A stretch of 64,000 nt of DNA from Mycolicibacterium gilvum (GTDB lineage: Bacteria; Actinomycetota; Actinomycetes; Mycobacteriales; Mycobacteriaceae): the NCBI RefSeq assembly GCF_900454025.1, contig NZ_UGQM01000001.1:3162001-3226000 (forward strand). Reading direction: 5' to 3'. Within the stretch, counting starts at the first letter, position 1. The number at the start of each line of letters is the position of its first letter. The position numbers and the translations under genes are program-made. This document shows, in pieces, positions 51,501-61,531 of this stretch. The notes under the pieces are model-generated. The model did no database searches and was not told the DNA's origin. It saw only the letters and a program-made list of their open reading frames with translations.

Positions 51501-54500
51501 TCGTGCAGGCCCCCGACGACTGCGTGATAGGCGGGGACCCCGCGGCGTGCCGGCGGGTCATCGACGCGATCGACGGCGCCCAGTCGATGCCGCTGGGACT
51601 CGACATGGTCATCCACTGCGAGGCCGTACGCCCGTTCGCCGACACGTGGCGCACGATCCACACGCGCGAGACGTACGCCGCCCCGCAGGTGCGCTTCTAC
51701 AGCAACGCGGTCAACCGCGCCTACACACCCACACGCGAGGCCGCCGCCGAGGCGATCACCCGCCAGGCGCTCGAACCCATCGACTTTCCCGCCACCGTGC
51801 TACAGGCGTGGGAGGACGGGGTTCGGGTGTTCGTCGAGCACGGCCCCCGCGCCATCCTGACCGGCGCGATCCCCAAGATCCTCGGTGATCGCCCGCATGT
51901 CGCGGTGGCCCTCGACCCGCAGGAACGACGGGGGCTGCGAGCGCTGGCCGAGACCGTGTCCAAGATGTGGGTGCACGGCCTGCCCGTGCATACCGACGCG
52001 TTCGACGCGCGCATGGATCTACTGCGCGCGCAGAGCACCCCGGTACCGTCCACAGGGCGCCTGCTGACCCTGGCCGCCCACTGGCCCGATGTCGTCGCCG
52101 TGCCCGACCCACCGCGGAGAGTGGACGTCCCGACGTCGCGATCCCCCCAGGAAAGGATGCCGGAGTTGGATCCTGCACGCTTCCAACCGATGCCGGCAGC
52201 ACCGGAGAGTCTGGAGCCGCTCGTCTTCGCCGAGGCGGCGGTCGAGCATCACCAGACGACGACGATCAGCCGACCTGCCTCCGTCCCGGAACGGATTCCC
52301 GCCGCACCGGTTCCGATCGGTGCCACGGCCACCGACAGGACGACCGCCGCGCTGAACCTGATCGCGTCCGTCAGCGACACGCACTCGGTCTTCGTCGAAC
52401 GGCAGGCGCAGGCCCACGCCGCATTCCTGCAGACGCGCGGGGCACTGCTCGCCGCGGCGACCGGCCGGACCTCCACACCGGCGGTGAGTGCGAAAGCCGT
52501 AGTCGTGAGTGCGCCCGTCGCCCCGCCGCCGGCGCCCGTTGCGGCGGTCCTCGCGCCCGCACCGCCCGTCCGGCCGGCAGCTACGCCGAAACCGGCGCCG
52601 GCACCATCGCCGCAGGAGCCGCTGTGGACGCGCGCGCAACTGGAAGTCCTGGCCGGAGGCCGGATCTCGGAGGTCCTGGGTCCGATCTTCGCCGAACTGG
52701 ACCGGTATGACCGCCTGGTGCGCATGCCGGAACCGCCGCTGCTGCTCGCCGACCGGGTGATGAGCATCGACGGTGAACCCGCGACGATGGGCACGGGCCG
52801 CATCGTCACCGAGACCGACGTCGACCCCGACGCCTGGTACATGCACAACGGCCGGATGTCGCCGGGCGTGGTGATCGAATCGGGCCAGGCCGACCTGCTG
52901 CTCGCGTCGTGGCTGGGAGCCGACTTCAGCAACCGCGGCGAGCGCGTCTACCGCCTGCTCGGATGTGACCTCACGTTCATGGGCGGCCTCCCGCAGGGCG
53001 GCGAGACACTGCACTACGACATCCACATCGACGGCCACGCGAAAACCGGTGCGACACGGCTGTTCTTCTTCCACTACGACTGCTACATCGGCGACCGCCT
53101 GGCCATCTCGGTGCGCAACGGACAGGCCGGGTTCTTCTCCGACGAGGAGTTGGCCAACTCCGACGGGGTGCTGTGGGACGCCGCCGACGACGTCCCGCGC
53201 GACGGTGCCCGCCGCGATGACCCGCCGCAGGTCACACTGAAGCGTTCCTTCGGCCGGGCCGATATCGAAACCTTCACCGCCGGTGACGCATTCGCGTGTT
53301 TCGGGAGCGGGTTCGAGATGGCCGCGGCACATTCCCGCACACCCTCACTGCCCACCGGGAAGCTGCGACTGTTCGACGAGGTCTCCGAGTTCGATCCCGA
53401 CGGTGGGCCGTGGGGGAGGGGGTACCTGCGGGCAACCGCCTCGGTGCCCACGGATGCGTGGTTCTACGACGGACACTTCAAGAACGACCCCTGCATGCCG
53501 GGAACCCTGATGGCCGACGCGGCCACCCAGGCCCTGTCGTTCGCGTTGGCCGCCTACGGCTTCACGATCGACCGCGACGGGTGGCGGTTCGAGCCGGTGC
53601 CCGAGGAGATGGCCCGCTTCGTCTGCCGCGGGCAGGTCACACCCGACACCGACCACGTCCTGGACTACGAGGTGTTCGTCGAGGAGATCATCGACGGGCC
53701 GACGCCGACCATCTTCGCCGCGCTGTTGTGCAGCAGCGACGGCTTCAAGGTGTTCCACTGCCGGCGATTCGGGATGCGTCTGGTCCCCGACTGGCCGATG
53801 CCGCCGGGCGCACCGGGCCCGGTACGAATCCTGGAGGGCACCAAGGATGTCCGCGGCGATCAGGGTGCGCTGCTGGCCTGCGGCCGCGGTATGCCCTCGG
53901 ACGCCTTCGGCGCGCTGTACGCGCCGTTCGACGGGACGCGGCGTGCCCCCCGGCTGCCCGACGAGCCGTACCACTTCATGTCACGCATCATCAGCGTCGA
54001 CAGTCCGCCAGGAGTGCCGACCAAGGACGGCGTGGTCGTCGCCGAGTACGACGTTCCGGCCGATGCGTGGTACTTCGAGGACGCCCACTCCGACGCGGTT
54101 CCGCTGTCGGTGCTGATCGAGATCCTGCTGCAGCCCTGCGGCTGGTTGTCGTCGTACAACGGGTTCGCCGCCAACCGCGCCGATGACGTGGTGTTCCGCA
54201 ACCTCGACGGTGGCGAGGTGGTGCTGCGCCGGCCGGCGCGCGTCGGCACACTGCGGGTCACCTCACGCCTGGAACGGTTCGCCGAAGGCGGCGGCTCCAC
54301 GATCGTGTTCTTCGACGTCGTGTGCACCCAGGACGACGACGTGGTGATGACCATGAAGACGGCCTTCGGCTTCTTCAGTCCCGAAGCTCTCCGGAACCAG
54401 GTCGGTCTGCGGGTGGAAACCGGTGCGCTGGAGGCGCTCTCGGCCCAGGCACCGGTCTCGCTGAGCTATCGTGACGAGACGCTGACCGGCAAGCCCTGGC

Positions 54501-54934
54501 TCACGCAGGGTCGACTCCAGGTCATCGACCGGGTCAACTTCTGGCCCTCGGGAGGCGAGGGCGGTCTCGGACGTCTGGTCGCCGAGTACGACGTCCGGCC
54601 CGAAGCGTGGTTCTTCAAGGCGCACTTCTTCCAGGACCCGGTGCAGCCCGGCTCCCTGGGTCTGGAGGCGATGCAGCAGGCAGCCCGTGCGGCGGTCAAA
54701 CTGGCCGGTCTTGCCGCTGACGGATCCACGTTCGAGCCGGTCGCCGCTGACCAGTCGTTCAGCTGGAAGTTCCGCGGCCAGGTGATCCCGACCAACACCC
54801 GCACCCGCTCGGAGATCGAGATCACCTCGGTGACAAGAGAAGACGACAGTGTGCTGGTCGTCTTCAACGGCAGGTTCTGGGTCGACGAGCTGTGCATCTA
54901 CGAGACGACGCAGATGGGTGTGCGGGTGCGCTGA
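48527..54934 (+). CDS. Fused PUFA synthase subunit: KS-CLF-AT-DH-DH
   Basis: This 2135-residue protein combines the PfaB and PfaC functions. Domains: active ketosynthase about 1-425 (Cys173, His308, His343); chain-length-factor-like KS about 430-720, with the nucleophile region reading FTVSGEELSG (no Cys); acyltransferase about 820-1130 (GLSSGE Ser913, His1030); a helical linker about 1273-1311; then four hotdog folds making two FabA-like dehydratases (about 1404-1750 and 1811-2135). Catalytic pairs are seen only in hotdogs 2 (His1650/Asp1664) and 4 (His2033/Glu2047). No C-terminal acyltransferase or reductase follows. GTG 48527 overlaps the pfaA stop. Confidence 0.93.
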   Translation: MSEFVPVAIVGRSCVLPGANTPEALFEATLAGRCLLTPTPRDHWRGVDPARLLASDLAGLRVSSATGGYIEVPLGVSGIGSRITDLERLDPLVSWLAHCAERALGSPSANPRTGLIVGNLSYPSTLNTAFVESVWTGGDDVDARNRFSSGLPVHLIATAMGMTGPAYALDAACASSLYAIKLACDALNDGTADVMLAGGVNGADDLFLHLGFTALQALSATGRSRPFHAEADGLVPSAGAALVALKRLEDAERCGDRILGVITGIGLSNDGRQSGFLAPAVAGQTRAMSAALEQAGITPADVDYLDCHATGTPLGDATELRSIAAAYGEVPLTLGALKGNLGHTITVSGAASLVNVLSAMQAGVIPPALCEMPTDRLRETPFTLATTPTPWEGGVRRAAVSNFGFGGNNAHLIVESYTGATYSAVRRPVPTDEIVICGVGVVTGDAGDAETFRRRALGPESRPVPLESVQLELAGLGFPPRELQGSLAQQTAMLAAAAQALDDVVTDPDRTGVIVGMGCDATIARQRLRVMNLANDEWLTVNKDSAPQLTADGVIGTMPNIPANRIHAQRDFRGFGFTVSGEELSGIDAIRIAVRALRHRELDTVVTGAVDMCCEPAHARAADTLATEPAMAHGDAAIAFVLKRRTDAEAAGDEIVAVIDTDGILAPTDAREHRDANVAAGRFGRTHAAAAAAEIAAHAAAVRTRVSVDRAGAQPIPGRLRSTVEIGSIGGRSDALTVSAAGTAPVPLAVGVIPITERYAADSRADLLRRLQRHEPGGTGPVRCSLVGDTTSTLEKLRLATEQRLGCGEVPVLPGVAYADSPMTGELAFTFTGAAAAYPGAGRELLLAWPELGDALAERFSGVGELARALYGADISTLSPRTQLTGCAVVCQAQAEFSRNVLGLEPAAAIGLSSGETNSLLAFGIWQDLEPMLDEIEASGMYGDELTGECRVAAAAWGLGDEPAPWENWRITAPRAAVERALSAEPLAYMTIVQAPDDCVIGGDPAACRRVIDAIDGAQSMPLGLDMVIHCEAVRPFADTWRTIHTRETYAAPQVRFYSNAVNRAYTPTREAAAEAITRQALEPIDFPATVLQAWEDGVRVFVEHGPRAILTGAIPKILGDRPHVAVALDPQERRGLRALAETVSKMWVHGLPVHTDAFDARMDLLRAQSTPVPSTGRLLTLAAHWPDVVAVPDPPRRVDVPTSRSPQERMPELDPARFQPMPAAPESLEPLVFAEAAVEHHQTTTISRPASVPERIPAAPVPIGATATDRTTAALNLIASVSDTHSVFVERQAQAHAAFLQTRGALLAAATGRTSTPAVSAKAVVVSAPVAPPPAPVAAVLAPAPPVRPAATPKPAPAPSPQEPLWTRAQLEVLAGGRISEVLGPIFAELDRYDRLVRMPEPPLLLADRVMSIDGEPATMGTGRIVTETDVDPDAWYMHNGRMSPGVVIESGQADLLLASWLGADFSNRGERVYRLLGCDLTFMGGLPQGGETLHYDIHIDGHAKTGATRLFFFHYDCYIGDRLAISVRNGQAGFFSDEELANSDGVLWDAADDVPRDGARRDDPPQVTLKRSFGRADIETFTAGDAFACFGSGFEMAAAHSRTPSLPTGKLRLFDEVSEFDPDGGPWGRGYLRATASVPTDAWFYDGHFKNDPCMPGTLMADAATQALSFALAAYGFTIDRDGWRFEPVPEEMARFVCRGQVTPDTDHVLDYEVFVEEIIDGPTPTIFAALLCSSDGFKVFHCRRFGMRLVPDWPMPPGAPGPVRILEGTKDVRGDQGALLACGRGMPSDAFGALYAPFDGTRRAPRLPDEPYHFMSRIISVDSPPGVPTKDGVVVAEYDVPADAWYFEDAHSDAVPLSVLIEILLQPCGWLSSYNGFAANRADDVVFRNLDGGEVVLRRPARVGTLRVTSRLERFAEGGGSTIVFFDVVCTQDDDVVMTMKTAFGFFSPEALRNQVGLRVETGALEALSAQAPVSLSYRDETLTGKPWLTQGRLQVIDRVNFWPSGGEGGLGRLVAEYDVRPEAWFFKAHFFQDPVQPGSLGLEAMQQAARAAVKLAGLAADGSTFEPVAADQSFSWKFRGQVIPTNTRTRSEIEITSVTREDDSVLVVFNGRFWVDELCIYETTQMGVRVR

Positions 54935-54979
54935 GCCACAAGCGCGGTCAGCGCGGCTGCGCTCCGGGCGACGGAACGC

Positions 54980-57970
54980 TCACGATCGCCGCTTGGGCAG
55001 AGTGGCGACCGCTCCCTTCGGAATGGGAGCTGTGATGGAGTCGTCGAAGTCGGGCAGGTCATCGTCGTGACGGATGCGGGTGCCGGCGAGGTCGGCGGTG
55101 TGTCGCTCTCGCACCAGCGTGTGTGCGGCGATCGGACGCGAACTGACCGCGTGCAGCCGCGGGCTCGGCCGGGGCCGTACGACGATGGGCCACCAGAACC
55201 AGCGCCCGATGAGCGCGGCGATGGCGGGCGTCAGGAACGCCCGGACGACAAGGGTGTCGAACAGAAGCCCCAGTCCGATGGTCGTACCCACCTGGCCGAT
55301 GACCATCAGGTCGCTGAACACCATCGCGGCCATGGTGAACGCGAACACCAACCCGGCGTTCGTCACGACCTTGCCGGTGCCGCCCATGGCGCGGATGATG
55401 CCGGTGTTGATACCGGCCCCGAGCTCCTCTTTCATCCGTGACACGAGCAGCAGGTTGTAGTCCGAACCGACGCCGAGAAGGACGATCACCGCCATGGGCA
55501 GAACCATCCAGTGCAGCGGGACACCGAAGATGTACTGCCAGATCAGCACCGAGAGCCCGAAGGACGCGCCCAGCGACAACGCCACCGTGCCGACGATCAC
55601 GACGGACGCCACGAATCCCCGGGTGATGAGAAGCATGATCAGGAAGATGAGGCACAGCGCGCTCACCGCGGCGATCAGCAGGTCGTACTTCGAGCCTTCC
55701 TCGAAATCCTTGAACGTCGAGGCACTTCCGCCCATGTACACCTGCGCGCCGCGCAGCGGCGTCGTCTTCAACGCCTCCTGGACCGCATCCCGGATGGGTT
55801 GGATACCGCCGATGCCTTCGGGGGAGCCTGGATCGTTCTTGTGCGAGATGATGAACCGCACGGCCTTGCCGTCGGGGGACAGGAACGAACTCATGGCCCG
55901 TTGAAAATCGGGGTTGCTGAACACTTCCTGGGGCAGATAGAACGAGTCGTCGTTGTTCGCCGCATCGAAGGCCTGACCCATGGCCGTCACGTCCTGCGTC
56001 GAATTGTCCACCACACCGAAGGTGCCCTCCATCGTGCTGTGCATCGTCAACAGCATGGAACGCATGGACTCCATGATCTCGATGGTCCGAGGTAGCTGCG
56101 CGAGGAGCTCGGGCAGTAGAACCACGAAGTTCTCGAGATCACCCTGCAGCTCGTGCATCTTGGCGGCGATCCGATCGATCCCGTCCAGGGAGTCGAACAC
56201 GCTCCTGATCGAGAAGCACAACGGGATGTTGTAGCAGTGCGGTTCCCAGTACAGATAGTTGCGGATCGGCCGGAAGAAGTCGTCGAAGTTCGCCATGTTG
56301 TCCCGCAACTCGTCCATGACGACGACCAGTTCCTTCACCAGCGCAACGGATCTCAGCGTCGTGTCGGTGAGTTGGCCCTGCAGGTCGTACATCCGCCTGG
56401 CCAATTCGATCTGTCTGGCCAGCATGTCGGCCTGTGCGCCCATGTCGTCGACACGGTCCTGCATGTGCTTCATCATCTGCTGCTGTCCGGCGTTCTGCAT
56501 GCTGATGAGAAACGGTATGGAGGTGCGTTCCAGCGGCGTCCCCTCCGGCCTGGTGATGCTCTGGACGCGCGAGACACCGGGAACCTCGAAGATGGCCTTG
56601 GCGATCTTGTGCAGCACGATGAAGTCCGCCGGATTGCGCATGTCGCGGTCGGATTCGACGATCAGGATGTCCGGCATCATCCGGGCTTGCGAGAAGTGGC
56701 GGTCCGCGGCAGCGTATCCCGCGTTGGCGGGGACGTCTTCCGGAATGTACTGCCGATCATCGTAACTCGTCTGGTATCCCGGCAGCGCGACCAACCCGAT
56801 CAACGTGACCGCCAGTGTTGCGACGAGAATCGGGCCGGGCCAGCGAACGATCGCCGTGCCGATCCGTCGCCACCGACGCACGTTGATCGCACGGGTGGGA
56901 TCGAACAGACCCGCCCGACCGCCGAGAGCCAGCACCGCGGGAACCAGCGTCAGTGCCACCGCGACGGCGACGAGCATCCCGACCGCGCACGGCAGACCGA
57001 TGGTCTGGAAGATCGGCATGCGGGTGAAACTCAGACACATCAACGCCCCGGCGATGGTGAGACCGGACCCGAGCACAACCGGAGCCACCCCGCGGTAAGT
57101 GGTGTAGAACGCCGTTTCGCGGTCCTCTCCCGCGTTGCGCGCTTCCTGATACCGGCCGAAGAAGAAGATCCCGTAATCGGTGCCGGCCGCCATCGCCAGC
57201 GCCACGAGCAGATTGATCGCGAATGTCGACAGCAGAAAGACTTCCTGATCGCCGAGAAACGCGACGATCCCGCGCGCGGCGAACAATTCGATGCCCACGG
57301 TGATCAACAGCGCGATCACGGTGATGACCGACCGGTAGACGATCATCAACACGACGAAGATGATCACTGCGCCGATCAGTGTCATCTTGAGGATGGAACT
57401 CTCGCCGCTGTGCTGCATGTCGGCCAGCAGCGGCGCGGCACCGGTGACGTATACCGAGACTCCCGGGGGCGGCGGCGAACGGTCGACGATGGCGCGCACC
57501 GCGGCGACCGATTCGACACCCGCCGACGAGCCCTGGTCGCCGACGAGGTTCAACTGCACGTAGACGGCCTTGCCGTCGGGACTCTGCGCACCCGCCGCCG
57601 TGAGCCGGTCGCCCCACAGATCCTGCACATTCTCGATGTGCGCAGAATCCTTCTTCAACTCGCCGACCAACTGGTCGTAGTACCGTCGGGCCGAGTCGTC
57701 CAGCGGCTCTTGCCCTTCGAGCACGATCATCGCGGTGCTGTCGGAACTGGACTCACCGAACAGCTGTCCCATCTGTGCCATCGCCTGGACCGAGGGCGCG
57801 TCCTTGGGGCTCATCGGCACGGACTGTTCGCGGCCGACCTGCTCGAGGGAGGGGACCGCGAAGGTGACGAGGAGGGTCAGCGCCACCCAGCCGACGATCG
57901 TCACCGGCGCGAGCATCCGCAGCGAGCGGGCGATCAGGGGCCGACCCTTGTGCAGCTGGTGGTTGCTCAT
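54980..57970 (-). CDS. MmpL lipid transporter (second of pair)
   Basis: This 996-residue RND-type transporter exports envelope lipids or siderophores using the proton gradient. There are about 12 membrane helices with two large periplasmic domains. The proton-relay pairs Asp265-Tyr266 (GTDYGIFF) and Asp837-Tyr838 (GSDYNLL) are intact. The second periplasmic domain contains a long coiled coil and the [12 protein letters not shown] segment seen in MmpL4/MmpL5-type proteins, the group that works with MmpS. It starts 37 bases after the first mmpL and ends 45 bases from the convergent PUFA synthase stop. Confidence 0.93.
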   Translation of the reverse strand: MSNHQLHKGRPLIARSLRMLAPVTIVGWVALTLLVTFAVPSLEQVGREQSVPMSPKDAPSVQAMAQMGQLFGESSSDSTAMIVLEGQEPLDDSARRYYDQLVGELKKDSAHIENVQDLWGDRLTAAGAQSPDGKAVYVQLNLVGDQGSSAGVESVAAVRAIVDRSPPPPGVSVYVTGAAPLLADMQHSGESSILKMTLIGAVIIFVVLMIVYRSVITVIALLITVGIELFAARGIVAFLGDQEVFLLSTFAINLLVALAMAAGTDYGIFFFGRYQEARNAGEDRETAFYTTYRGVAPVVLGSGLTIAGALMCLSFTRMPIFQTIGLPCAVGMLVAVAVALTLVPAVLALGGRAGLFDPTRAINVRRWRRIGTAIVRWPGPILVATLAVTLIGLVALPGYQTSYDDRQYIPEDVPANAGYAAADRHFSQARMMPDILIVESDRDMRNPADFIVLHKIAKAIFEVPGVSRVQSITRPEGTPLERTSIPFLISMQNAGQQQMMKHMQDRVDDMGAQADMLARQIELARRMYDLQGQLTDTTLRSVALVKELVVVMDELRDNMANFDDFFRPIRNYLYWEPHCYNIPLCFSIRSVFDSLDGIDRIAAKMHELQGDLENFVVLLPELLAQLPRTIEIMESMRSMLLTMHSTMEGTFGVVDNSTQDVTAMGQAFDAANNDDSFYLPQEVFSNPDFQRAMSSFLSPDGKAVRFIISHKNDPGSPEGIGGIQPIRDAVQEALKTTPLRGAQVYMGGSASTFKDFEEGSKYDLLIAAVSALCLIFLIMLLITRGFVASVVIVGTVALSLGASFGLSVLIWQYIFGVPLHWMVLPMAVIVLLGVGSDYNLLLVSRMKEELGAGINTGIIRAMGGTGKVVTNAGLVFAFTMAAMVFSDLMVIGQVGTTIGLGLLFDTLVVRAFLTPAIAALIGRWFWWPIVVRPRPSPRLHAVSSRPIAAHTLVRERHTADLAGTRIRHDDDLPDFDDSITAPIPKGAVATLPKRRS

Positions 57971-58007
57971 GCGGTGTTCACCACGCGCGCATCCGAGCGG
58001 GCTCCGA

Positions 58008-60893
58008 TCACTTCGGCGGTGGGTTCTGCAACAGGGCGCGGACGAGGGGCCTGGTTCCGGTGCTCCGCAGGAACGCGCTCGTGGGCCGCGGACGTACCTG
58101 CTGCGGCCACCAGAACCACCGACCCAGCAGCGCGGCGATCGCGGGGGTCATGAACGCGCGCACGATCAGGGTGTCGAACATCAGACCGAGGGCGATGGTC
58201 GTGCCCACCTGACCGATGCTGCGCAGGTCGCTGACCACCATCGAGCCCATGGTCGCCGCGAACACCAGGCCCGCCGTCGTGACCACCTTGCCCGTTCCGC
58301 CCATGGCCCGGATGATCGCGGTGTTGATACCTGCGCCGAGTTCGTCCTTGATGCGGGCCACCAGCAGCAGGTTGTAGTCGGACCCGACCGCCAACAGGGT
58401 GATGACGGTCATCACCAGGACCGCCCAGTGGATCTGGACGCCGATGACGTACTGCCACACGAAGATCGACACGCCGAACGCGGCGCCCAGCGAGATCAGC
58501 ACGGTGCCGACGATCACCGTCGCGGCGACCAGACTTCGCGTCATGATCAGCATCACGATGAAGATCAGACAGATCGCCGCCACCACCGCGATCATGAAGT
58601 CGTATTCGGAGCCGACCACCATGTCCTTGGTGATCGCAGCAGTCCCCGTCAGGTAGATCTTCGAGCCCTCCAGGGGAGTGCCCTTGAGCGCCTCCTCGGC
58701 CGCACTCTTGATCTCCGCCACCCGGGCGATGCCCTCGGGTGAGGCGGGGTCGCCGTTCTGCAGCACCAGCATCCGAACCGACTTGCCGTCCGGCGAGATG
58801 AAGATGTCCATGACACGCTGAAAGTCTTTGTTCTGGAAGACTTCCGGCGGAATAAAGAATGTGTCGTCGTTCTGGGCCTCGTCGAACGCCTTGCCCATCG
58901 CGGTCGGACTCTCCCCGGTGCTGCTGTCCATCTGACCGAAGATGCCGGACATGGTGCTGTGCATGCTCAGCATCATGGTGCGCATGCTGGACATGATCGC
59001 GATCATCTCCGGGAACTGGTCGACGATCTGGGGCAGCAGCACATTGAGTTGGTCGAGATTCTCGACGAGTCCGTCGAGCTTCTCCGACACCTGGTCGACA
59101 CTGTCGACCACCTCGAACACGCTGCGAATCGAGAAGCACAGCGGAATGTTGACGCAGTGCGGCTCCCAGTAGAGGTAGTTGCGGATGGGTCGCCACATGT
59201 CCTCGAAATTGGCGATGTTGTCCCGCAATTCGGCCGTGATCTCCTGCACCTCGTGGGTGGTGGCGACCATGTCGCGGGTGGTGTCGACCATCTGCCCCAT
59301 CAGGCCGTGCATCCGCTGCATGATGGCGACCATCTCTTCGAGCATGTTCGCCTGGACCAGAAGATCGTCCATCCGCGACTTCTGGAACTGCATGTACTGC
59401 TGCTGACCCGCCTGCTGCATGCTCAGCATGTACGGGATCGTGGCGCGGGCCATCGGAATTCCCTCAGGGCGCGTCACCGCCTGCACGTTGGAGATGCCGG
59501 GCACCGCGAGGATCGCTTTGGCCAACCTGTTGAGCACCAGGAAATCGGCGGGGTTGCGCAGGTCGTGGTCGGTCTCGACCATCAGCACCTCGGGCGTCAT
59601 CATCGCCGACTCCGGGAAGTGCCGCTTGGCCGCAGCCATGCCCTCGTTGGCCGGAATGTCATGAGGAAGGTACTTCTGATCGTTGTAGCTGGGTTTGAAC
59701 CCCGGCAGTGCCAGCAGACCGAGCAGGGTGACCGCCATCGTCGCGACCAGGATCGGAGCGGGCCAGCGGACGATGGCGGTGCCCAACCGACGCCACCCAC
59801 GAACCTGAAGGTTGCGTTTCGGGTCGAACAGGCCGATCCGGCTCCCCGCCACCAGAACCGCGGGGAACAGCGTCAAGGCGACAGCGACCGCGACCAGCAC
59901 ACCGATCGCGGTCGGCAGAGCCAGCGCGTTGAACAGCGGAAGCCGGGTGAAGCTCAGACAGTACAGCGCTCCGGCGATGGTCAGCCCCGACGCCAGCACC
60001 ACCTTCGCCACGCCGTGGTAGGTCGTGAAGTAGGCCGAGATCCTGTCTTCGCCGGCCTGCCGGGCCTCCTGGTAGCGCCCGATGAAGAAGATCCCGTAAT
60101 CGGTTCCCGCCGCGATGCACAGCGCGACGAGAAGGTTCACCCCGAAGGTGGTGAGCCCGAGCATGCCGTGATGGCCCAGCAGCGCGACGACACCGCGGGC
60201 CGCTTGAAGCTGAATGCCCACCACCAGGAGGAGCAGCAGGACGGTCCAGATCGAGCGATAGACCAGCAGCAGCATCACGAAGATCACCGCGACGCTGACA
60301 GCGGTGACGAGAATGACCGTCCTGTTGCCACTTTCGCCGACATCGGTGGCGATCGCCGACGGGCCCGTGACGAACGCCTCGACCCCCGACGGTGGCGGCG
60401 TGTTCTCGACGACATGCCGGATCGCAGCCACCGACGCGTTCGTCGATGCCTGATCCGATCCACCGGGCAGAGTGACCTGGACGTAAGCTGCCTTGCCGTC
60501 GGAGCTCTGGGCGGCGCCCCGCGTCAGCGGGTCGCCCCAGAAGTCCTGGATGTCCTGCACGTGCTCGGTATCCGCCCGCAGCTGGCGGATCATGTGGTCG
60601 TAGTACCGGTGAGCATCGTCGCCGAGCGGCTGCTGCCCTTCCAGGACGATCATCACCACGCCGCCGCCGTCGGCGGAACCGAATGCCTCGTTGATCCGTT
60701 CCGAGGCCTGGATCGAGGGTGCGTCAACGGGATTCAGCGACACCGAATGCTGTTGTTCGACCTGCTCCAGCGAGGGCACGCCCATCGTCAGGGCGACGAC
60801 GACGGCCAACCAGGCCAAGATGATCAGCGCGGAGTACCGATGAATCGTCCGCGCGATGAGCGGACGACCGCTGTGCAGAGAATGGTTGCTCAT
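58008..60893 (-). CDS. MmpL lipid transporter (first of pair)
   Basis: A 961-residue MmpL with the same plan as its neighbour: relay pairs at Asp265 (GTDYGIFF) and Asp839 (GSDYNLL), periplasmic coiled coil, and [12 protein letters not shown]. The start ATG 60893 overlaps the mmpS stop (ATGA), so translation is coupled. A paired mmpL arrangement behind one mmpS recalls mmpS4-mmpL4a-mmpL4b of the glycopeptidolipid locus. The cargo here is unknown; the neighbouring PUFA synthase suggests a polyunsaturated acyl lipid. Confidence 0.93.
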   Translation of the reverse strand: MSNHSLHSGRPLIARTIHRYSALIILAWLAVVVALTMGVPSLEQVEQQHSVSLNPVDAPSIQASERINEAFGSADGGGVVMIVLEGQQPLGDDAHRYYDHMIRQLRADTEHVQDIQDFWGDPLTRGAAQSSDGKAAYVQVTLPGGSDQASTNASVAAIRHVVENTPPPSGVEAFVTGPSAIATDVGESGNRTVILVTAVSVAVIFVMLLLVYRSIWTVLLLLLVVGIQLQAARGVVALLGHHGMLGLTTFGVNLLVALCIAAGTDYGIFFIGRYQEARQAGEDRISAYFTTYHGVAKVVLASGLTIAGALYCLSFTRLPLFNALALPTAIGVLVAVAVALTLFPAVLVAGSRIGLFDPKRNLQVRGWRRLGTAIVRWPAPILVATMAVTLLGLLALPGFKPSYNDQKYLPHDIPANEGMAAAKRHFPESAMMTPEVLMVETDHDLRNPADFLVLNRLAKAILAVPGISNVQAVTRPEGIPMARATIPYMLSMQQAGQQQYMQFQKSRMDDLLVQANMLEEMVAIMQRMHGLMGQMVDTTRDMVATTHEVQEITAELRDNIANFEDMWRPIRNYLYWEPHCVNIPLCFSIRSVFEVVDSVDQVSEKLDGLVENLDQLNVLLPQIVDQFPEMIAIMSSMRTMMLSMHSTMSGIFGQMDSSTGESPTAMGKAFDEAQNDDTFFIPPEVFQNKDFQRVMDIFISPDGKSVRMLVLQNGDPASPEGIARVAEIKSAAEEALKGTPLEGSKIYLTGTAAITKDMVVGSEYDFMIAVVAAICLIFIVMLIMTRSLVAATVIVGTVLISLGAAFGVSIFVWQYVIGVQIHWAVLVMTVITLLAVGSDYNLLLVARIKDELGAGINTAIIRAMGGTGKVVTTAGLVFAATMGSMVVSDLRSIGQVGTTIALGLMFDTLIVRAFMTPAIAALLGRWFWWPQQVRPRPTSAFLRSTGTRPLVRALLQNPPPK

Positions 60894-61531
60894 GCGGCCT
60901 TCAGCAGACAAGCAGTGAATGTGCTCGCCTCGTGGGTGGCGATCTCCTCGGCCTTGATCTCATCGTCGACCAGGATGCGGCAGCCGAGGCTCTCGCTGTC
61001 ACCTTGTGCCGCGATGCTTCCCACGCCCGCGGCACCGGTGATCGGAAACTCGAACGACCACGGTAGTGGCACCCCTTCCAGGAACTGCGGATCACCGTTG
61101 CCGTTGAAGAAGCTGATCTGGGCGACCGTCCCTGGGGGACCGAAGATCTCGTACCTCAACATCTTCGGGTTGACCGGTTTCGCCGTGTCGGTGGCGGTGT
61201 CACCGTAGGTCAGCGAATCGTCGGAACCGAAGACGCCGTGAAGCCGCGACACCGTGAACCCTCCCGCAGCCACCACGATCACGATCACAAGCGGGATCCA
61301 CAACTTGCGCAGCAAGGTGAACAGCGCGAAACCCAACCCACGGCGACGCTGTCGCGGCACCGGTCCCGAGGAGGGCGGCTGCGGTCGCCGGTCGCGCGCG
61401 AAGAATCCTCGACGCGGCCCGTCGGCGTCGGGACGGTCTGTTCCGGCGACGTCTGACGGTGTCCGCTCGACCCTCGATTCCCCGGTTCGACCGTCTACGT
61501 CAGGCAAGCTGCCGCCGACCACCGGACCCAC
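60890..61531 (-). CDS. MmpS accessory protein with long N-terminal extension
   Basis: The 213-residue protein is an MmpS: one membrane helix (about 83-106), then a periplasmic beta-sandwich domain with [20 protein letters not shown], ending in a [14 protein letters not shown] segment. MmpS proteins assist the partner MmpL. The N-terminal cytoplasmic part, about 80 residues rich in Arg, Pro and Asp, is longer than in typical MmpS proteins of about 140-150 residues. The start is GTG 61531, with GAAGG 6 bases upstream. It leads the mmpS-mmpL-mmpL operon. Confidence 0.88.
   Translation of the reverse strand: MGPVVGGSLPDVDGRTGESRVERTPSDVAGTDRPDADGPRRGFFARDRRPQPPSSGPVPRQRRRGLGFALFTLLRKLWIPLVIVIVVAAGGFTVSRLHGVFGSDDSLTYGDTATDTAKPVNPKMLRYEIFGPPGTVAQISFFNGNGDPQFLEGVPLPWSFEFPITGAAGVGSIAAQGDSESLGCRILVDDEIKAEEIATHEASTFTACLLKAA

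Noticed and set aside
56153..61208. Long plus-strand open frames opposite the two mmpL genes
   Set aside because: Their sequences are Arg/His/Asp-rich with no recognisable fold, and they mirror the MmpL reading frames. The MmpL proteins have clear membrane helices and motifs.
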